DNA of 64,000 nt from Casimicrobium huifangae (GTDB taxonomy: Bacteria; Pseudomonadota; Gammaproteobacteria; Burkholderiales; Casimicrobiaceae), in NCBI RefSeq assembly GCF_009746125.1, contig NZ_CP041352.1:1267847-1331846 (forward strand), in the 5' to 3' direction. This document shows, in pieces, positions 59,150 to 64,000 of the stretch. The translations under genes and the position numbers were made by a program. The notes under the pieces were generated by a model. The model was not told where the DNA came from and did no database searches. It saw nothing but the letters and a program-made list of their open reading frames with translations. Position 1 is the first letter of the stretch; each line of letters opens with the position of its first letter.

Positions 59150-61215
59150 GCGCCGGTACTACCCAGCGGGCCTTTACCGCCCAGTTGAAAAAGGTCTACA
59201 CGTGGTACACGGGGGGCTTCGTGCTCTTCGTGGTGGCGCTGGCGATCCTCGAGAAGGCGGGCATGCCGCGCGCATGGATCGGCTACGTGTTCCTGCTTGC
59301 CACCGTGCTGCTCTACGCCGGCATTGGCGTGATGAGTCGCACGTCTGACGCTTCCGAGTATTACGTGGCAGGTCGTCGCGTGCCGGCGGTGTTCAACGGC
59401 ATGGCCACCGGTGCGGACTGGATGTCGGCGGCGTCGTTCATCGGCATGGCAGGTACGCTGTATCTGCAGGGATATTCGGGGCTAGCCTTCATCATGGGCT
59501 GGACCGGAGGCTACGTGCTGGTGGCGCTGTTCCTGGCGCCTTATCTGCGCAAGTTCGGGCAGTTCACTATTCCCGACTTTCTTGGCGCCCGCTACGGCGG
59601 CAACACGGCCCGATTTGTCGGTGTGCTGATCGCGATCCTCTGCTCGTTTGTGTATGTGGTGGCGCAGATCTACGGCGTCGGGTTGATTACCGCGCGGCTG
59701 ACCGGTCTGTCGTTTGAGGTGGGGGTGTTTGTCGGTCTCGCCGGCATTCTGGTCTGCTCGTTTCTGGGGGGCATGCGTGCGGTAACCTGGACGCAGGTGG
59801 CGCAATACATCATCCTGATCATCGCCTACATGATTCCGGTGGTTTGGCTGTCGATGAAGCACACCAATATCCCGTTGCCGCAGCTTGTGTACGGCTCGGT
59901 GCTCGAGAAAGTCTCGGCGCGCGAAGATCAATTGCTCAAGGACCCGAAGGAACTGGAGGTTCGCAAGCTGTTTGCCGATCGCGCCGCTGCCGCAGAAGCC
60001 AAACTCAAGGCGTTGCCGGGCTCATTTGACAGTGGCAAGGCCGAGGTGCAAAAGGCACTCGATGATGCCAAGTCGAGCAATGCCGGACCCGAGCAGGTTG
60101 TTGCTGCGCAGAAAGCCGTAGACACCTATCCGCGTGATGCCGCCGCAGCGAAGACTGCGTGGACCAAGGAGGCAGCGCTCAAAGGGCGGGCCGCGCCGCC
60201 ACTCAAGCACGGCGAAGCCTTCCCGGCGGCCAACGAAAAGGCGCGCGATGTCGCCCGCAAAAACTTCCTGGCGCTTATCTTCTGCCTGATGGTGGGGACC
60301 GCCGCGTTGCCACACATCCTGATGCGCTACTACACCACACCCAGCGTGAAGGAGGCGAGGAATTCGGTGTTCTGGTCGCTGTTCTTCATCTTCCTGCTCT
60401 ACTTTACGGCGCCAGCGCTGGCGGTGCTGGTGAAGTTCGATATCTACACGATGCTGGTGGGCAGTGAGTTTGCGAAGCTTCCGGCGTGGGTGAATTCATG
60501 GTCGAAGGTGGATCCGTCGCTGCTATCAATCGCTGATGTCAACAAGGACGGTATCGTGCAGCTCGCCGAGATCGCCATCGGTGGTGACATCGTGGTGCTC
60601 GCTACGCCGGAGATTGCCGGTCTGCCGTATGTCATCTCGGGTCTGGTGGCGGCGGGCGGTCTGGCAGCCGCTCTCTCGACAGCGGACGGGTTGCTGCTGA
60701 CTATCGCCAACGCGCTTTCGCACGACGTTTACTACAAGATGATCAACCCCAATGCGTCTACGGCAACTCGGGTTGGCGTATCCAAGGCACTATTGCTGGT
60801 GGTGGCGCTGGCGGCGGCTTACGTGGCGTCGCTCAAGACGGCAGACATTCTGTTCCTGGTTTCAGCCGCGTTTTCGCTGGCCGCCGCAGGCTTCTTCCCT
60901 GCGCTGGTGCTGGGTATCTTCTGGAAGCGGGCGACCAGTCTTGCTGCCGTACTGGGCATGATTGCCGGTGTGTCGGTCACGTTCTACTACATGGCCACCA
61001 CACAAGTGTGGATGCGCGGATTGTTTGGCGTGACAAGCCCGATTGCAGACAACATCTGGTGGGACATTCAGCCGATCTCTGCGGGCGTGTTTGGCGTGCC
61101 ACTTGGCTTCCTGGTGATCATCCTGGTTAGTCTGGTGACTCCGGCGCCGAAGCCGGAGGTACAGGAGCTCGTCGAGCATGTGCGTTACCCGAACCTGAGG
61201 CCAGGTGCGGCTTGA
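59146..61215 (+). CDS. sodium:solute symporter family transporter, VC_2705-like, with long insertion
   Basis: The 689-residue protein has about 13 TM segments with SSS-family motifs: 'DASEYYVAGRRVPAVFNGMATGADWMSAASFIGMAGTLYLQGYSGLAFIMGWTGGYVL' near residue 65, 'FTIPDFLGARYGG' near 145, and a later 'AALSTADGLLLTIANALSHDVYYKMI' near 505. An insertion of about 120 charged residues (about 235-375, rich in Lys, Ala, Glu) interrupts the usual core, predicted to lie on one face of the membrane. Acetate or other monocarboxylates are likely substrates given acs nearby. The Na+ ligand residues are not resolved from the sequence alone. Confidence 0.93.
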   Translation: MSAGTTQRAFTAQLKKVYTWYTGGFVLFVVALAILEKAGMPRAWIGYVFLLATVLLYAGIGVMSRTSDASEYYVAGRRVPAVFNGMATGADWMSAASFIGMAGTLYLQGYSGLAFIMGWTGGYVLVALFLAPYLRKFGQFTIPDFLGARYGGNTARFVGVLIAILCSFVYVVAQIYGVGLITARLTGLSFEVGVFVGLAGILVCSFLGGMRAVTWTQVAQYIILIIAYMIPVVWLSMKHTNIPLPQLVYGSVLEKVSAREDQLLKDPKELEVRKLFADRAAAAEAKLKALPGSFDSGKAEVQKALDDAKSSNAGPEQVVAAQKAVDTYPRDAAAAKTAWTKEAALKGRAAPPLKHGEAFPAANEKARDVARKNFLALIFCLMVGTAALPHILMRYYTTPSVKEARNSVFWSLFFIFLLYFTAPALAVLVKFDIYTMLVGSEFAKLPAWVNSWSKVDPSLLSIADVNKDGIVQLAEIAIGGDIVVLATPEIAGLPYVISGLVAAGGLAAALSTADGLLLTIANALSHDVYYKMINPNASTATRVGVSKALLLVVALAAAYVASLKTADILFLVSAAFSLAAAGFFPALVLGIFWKRATSLAAVLGMIAGVSVTFYYMATTQVWMRGLFGVTSPIADNIWWDIQPISAGVFGVPLGFLVIILVSLVTPAPKPEVQELVEHVRYPNLRPGAA

Positions 61216-61228
61216 TGCGCGTTTGCTG

Positions 61229-61256
61229 AAAAAAAGGCGGCTTCGGCCGCCTTTTT
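61229..61256 (+). terminator. intrinsic terminator
   Basis: AAAAAAGGCGGC and GCCGCCTTTTTT form an A/T-flanked hairpin around TTCG. It lies 14 bp after the symporter stop and is oriented for both strands, so it may also serve the GST gene. Confidence 0.93.
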
Positions 61257-61301
61257 TGTTTGCCTGGAAATAGCCGGAGCGATTGCCTCGCACCGCTGCG
61301 G

Positions 61302-61916
61302 TCAAGCGGCAGACGGATCAGTTTGCTTGAAAGAAGGGCGGCCGGCGATCTTCTTGTAGTGTCGGGCCAGATTGGGATGAGTTGTTTCCCAGCCAATGTC
61401 CGGATAGCGAAGCTTGAGATAACCCAGTGCGCAGCAGGCAGCAATATCGGCCAGCGACAGGGCGTTGCCAACGCAGAACTCGCGCTCACCCAGTTCCCGC
61501 GCCATTTCTTCGAGACACGCGGCGATCTTGCTGCGCTGCCGCTCGATCTGCTTGCTGCTCGATTCATTCTTGTCCGGGCGGCCGGCTTCCAGCCGGGCCA
61601 GGATCGCCGCATCGCACAAGCCGTCGGCGATGGCCTCCCAGCGCTTGGCGGCAATACGGTCACGGGAGGCTTCCGGGATCAGACGGTGCACCGGCGACAG
61701 GCCGTCGAGGTATTCCACGATCACGCGCGAATCGAACAGCGTCGTGCTGTCGTCCATTACCAGCGCCGGCACCTTGCCAAGCGGATTGATGCGCGCCAGA
61801 TCGGCGGGGGACGACCACGGATCGACCACTTCCAGATCAAGTTCGAGCTTTTTTTCGGCAGCCACAATGCGCACCTTGCGGGCGTAGGGGCTGGTGTTCG
61901 AATGGAGGAGTTTCAT
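61302..61916 (-). CDS. glutathione S-transferase family protein
   Basis: The 204-residue protein has a thioredoxin-like N-terminal domain ('LLHSNTSPYARKVRIVAAEKKLELDLEVVDPWSSPADLARINPLGKVPALVMDDSTTLFDSRVIVEYLD' at residues 3-72) with the Ser-Pro-x-x-x-Lys active-site region. The cis-Pro is in 'KVPALV'. The all-helical C-terminal domain has 'FCVGNALSLADIAACCALGYLKLRYP'. This is a beta/zeta-like cytosolic GST of unknown substrate. It is divergent from purB. Confidence 0.9.
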   Translation of the reverse strand: MKLLHSNTSPYARKVRIVAAEKKLELDLEVVDPWSSPADLARINPLGKVPALVMDDSTTLFDSRVIVEYLDGLSPVHRLIPEASRDRIAAKRWEAIADGLCDAAILARLEAGRPDKNESSSKQIERQRSKIAACLEEMARELGEREFCVGNALSLADIAACCALGYLKLRYPDIGWETTHPNLARHYKKIAGRPSFKQTDPSAA

Positions 61917-62095
61917 GCGGGCAACTTGTTATTGGTACGACCTACTGCTGCGACGAATCTAGCACGTCATGGCGAGGTCGCAAATCCGGTCCGACGACAA
62001 GGGATAATAGAGGGCTGACACTGCTTGACAAAGACGTTCTTTTTCCTGCAGTCGCGTCAATTTCCCCGGTGATTTGTGGCGTTGGTGCATGTTGA

Positions 62096-63529
<1,434 letters not shown>

Positions 63530-63862
63530 TGGATGCGGCGTCGGTTGCCGGCGCCACCCACCCCATTCGAGCGTGATTTTCGAGTGCCGGTTGATGGCAA
63601 CTTTTTGCTGAAGTGGCGTCGGCTTAAGGCCTGAAAGCCAATAATGCCGATTGTCGACTTTCCGATTTTTCGACGGTTAGCCCTTATCAGATGGGACTTA
63701 ATTCGAAAAGCTGCTTGAACGACAGATCGCTGCCATGCGCATATGCATAGGGTAATTTTTTCTATCAAGCGGCGTGATTCGAGACCTAGAATCGATCGAG
63801 AAACTGTTCAGTGATTCCCTGCAGTTCCCCATGAACCGGCAACACTCGGAGGAGGAGTCCCC
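63530..63862. other. 333-bp intergenic region with palindromic repeat
   Basis: Between purB and the cytochrome gene, this gap holds repeat copy 7 (63601-63712). A strong GGAGGAG precedes the cytochrome start. No other gene was seen. Confidence 0.6.
63601..63712. repeat. long palindromic intergenic repeat, copy 7
   Basis: Landmarks are CTTTTTG 63601, AAGGC 63626 (degenerate TGGGC), TCGAC 63654, AGCCC 63679 and GAAAAG 63705. The spacing again matches the other copies. Confidence 0.8.
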
Positions 63863-64000
63863 ATGAAAAAAACGATACGCGTGACCGCGCTCGCGGCGTC
63901 CGCGCTGACCGTACTGGCGGTGCAGGCGCAATCCGCGCAGGCACCCGTGAGCCAGCACCTGGCGCGCAATCTTGCGGCGCAATGCGCCAACTGCCATGGC
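63863..64000 (+). CDS. c-type cytochrome, N-terminal fragment
   Basis: ATG 63863 follows GGAGGAG. The visible 46 residues are a Sec signal peptide ('KKTIRVTALAASALTVLAVQAQSAQA') followed by 'PVSQHLARNLAAQCANCHG', with the haem-binding Cys-x-x-Cys-His at the window edge. It is a periplasmic class I or related cytochrome c. The rest is outside the window, so the subtype cannot be told. Confidence 0.85.
   Translation, partial: MKKTIRVTALAASALTVLAVQAQSAQAPVSQHLARNLAAQCANCHG

Overview
The window looks like chromosomal DNA of a GC-rich betaproteobacterium of the Burkholderiales type. This is inferred from several gene families: orphan Bug/TctC periplasmic receptors, a YfiR-YfiN-YfiB c-di-GMP module, class I fumarase, UbiM-like ubiquinone hydroxylase, the DUF4212 plus sodium:solute symporter pair near acs, and an nrdA with two ATP-cones. 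No rRNA, tRNA, CRISPR array, phage module or intact transposase was seen.

Layout. 1-13.5 kb holds transport and stress genes: a Bug receptor tail, a secreted protein, a complete Bug receptor, a LysE exporter, DUF817, a self-regulated GntR(YtrA)-ABC-DUF2306 operon with a visible palindromic operator, cupins, a second Bug receptor, YaeQ, an S4 protein, Hsp20 behind a perfect FNR-type box, and a Crp-like regulator beside DUF2892. 13.6-25.3 kb holds yfiR-yfiN-yfiB, an epimerase, a sterol desaturase-like hydroxylase, a TetR/hydrolase pair with matching operators, ubiM, YitT, DUF1801 and a TerB-DUF697 protein.

25.4-40.4 kb is accessory in character. It holds a small HG/GC-motif protein, several secreted proteins, an R-body (Reb) cluster, an outer-membrane barrel, a LamG protein with an exosortase-like tail, a diheme cytochrome, and three beta-propeller proteins that share a C-terminal dockerin-like calcium-binding module. 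One of these propeller genes lies between 123-bp direct repeats.

40.4-64 kb is mostly housekeeping: a STAS-HATPase protein, nrdB, DUF2442, YegP, LysM and nrdA (with paired NrdR boxes), pdeM, a YcaQ-type glycosylase, dcd, a MobA-like transferase, a GGDEF-EAL enzyme, fumarase, YqhA, acs, YggT, a TPR protein, DUF4212-symporter, GST, purB and the start of a cytochrome c.

The most unusual signal is in the intergenic DNA. Seven copies of a roughly 115-bp imperfect palindrome lie at about 9.6, 17.2, 23.4, 28.5, 37.9, 55.2 and 63.6 kb. They share an almost fixed landmark order and spacing: CTTTTC, TGGGC, central TCGA, GCCCA, GAAAAG. Two further inverted-repeat families occur at 2.9 and 7.8 kb. I do not recognise the seven-copy family.
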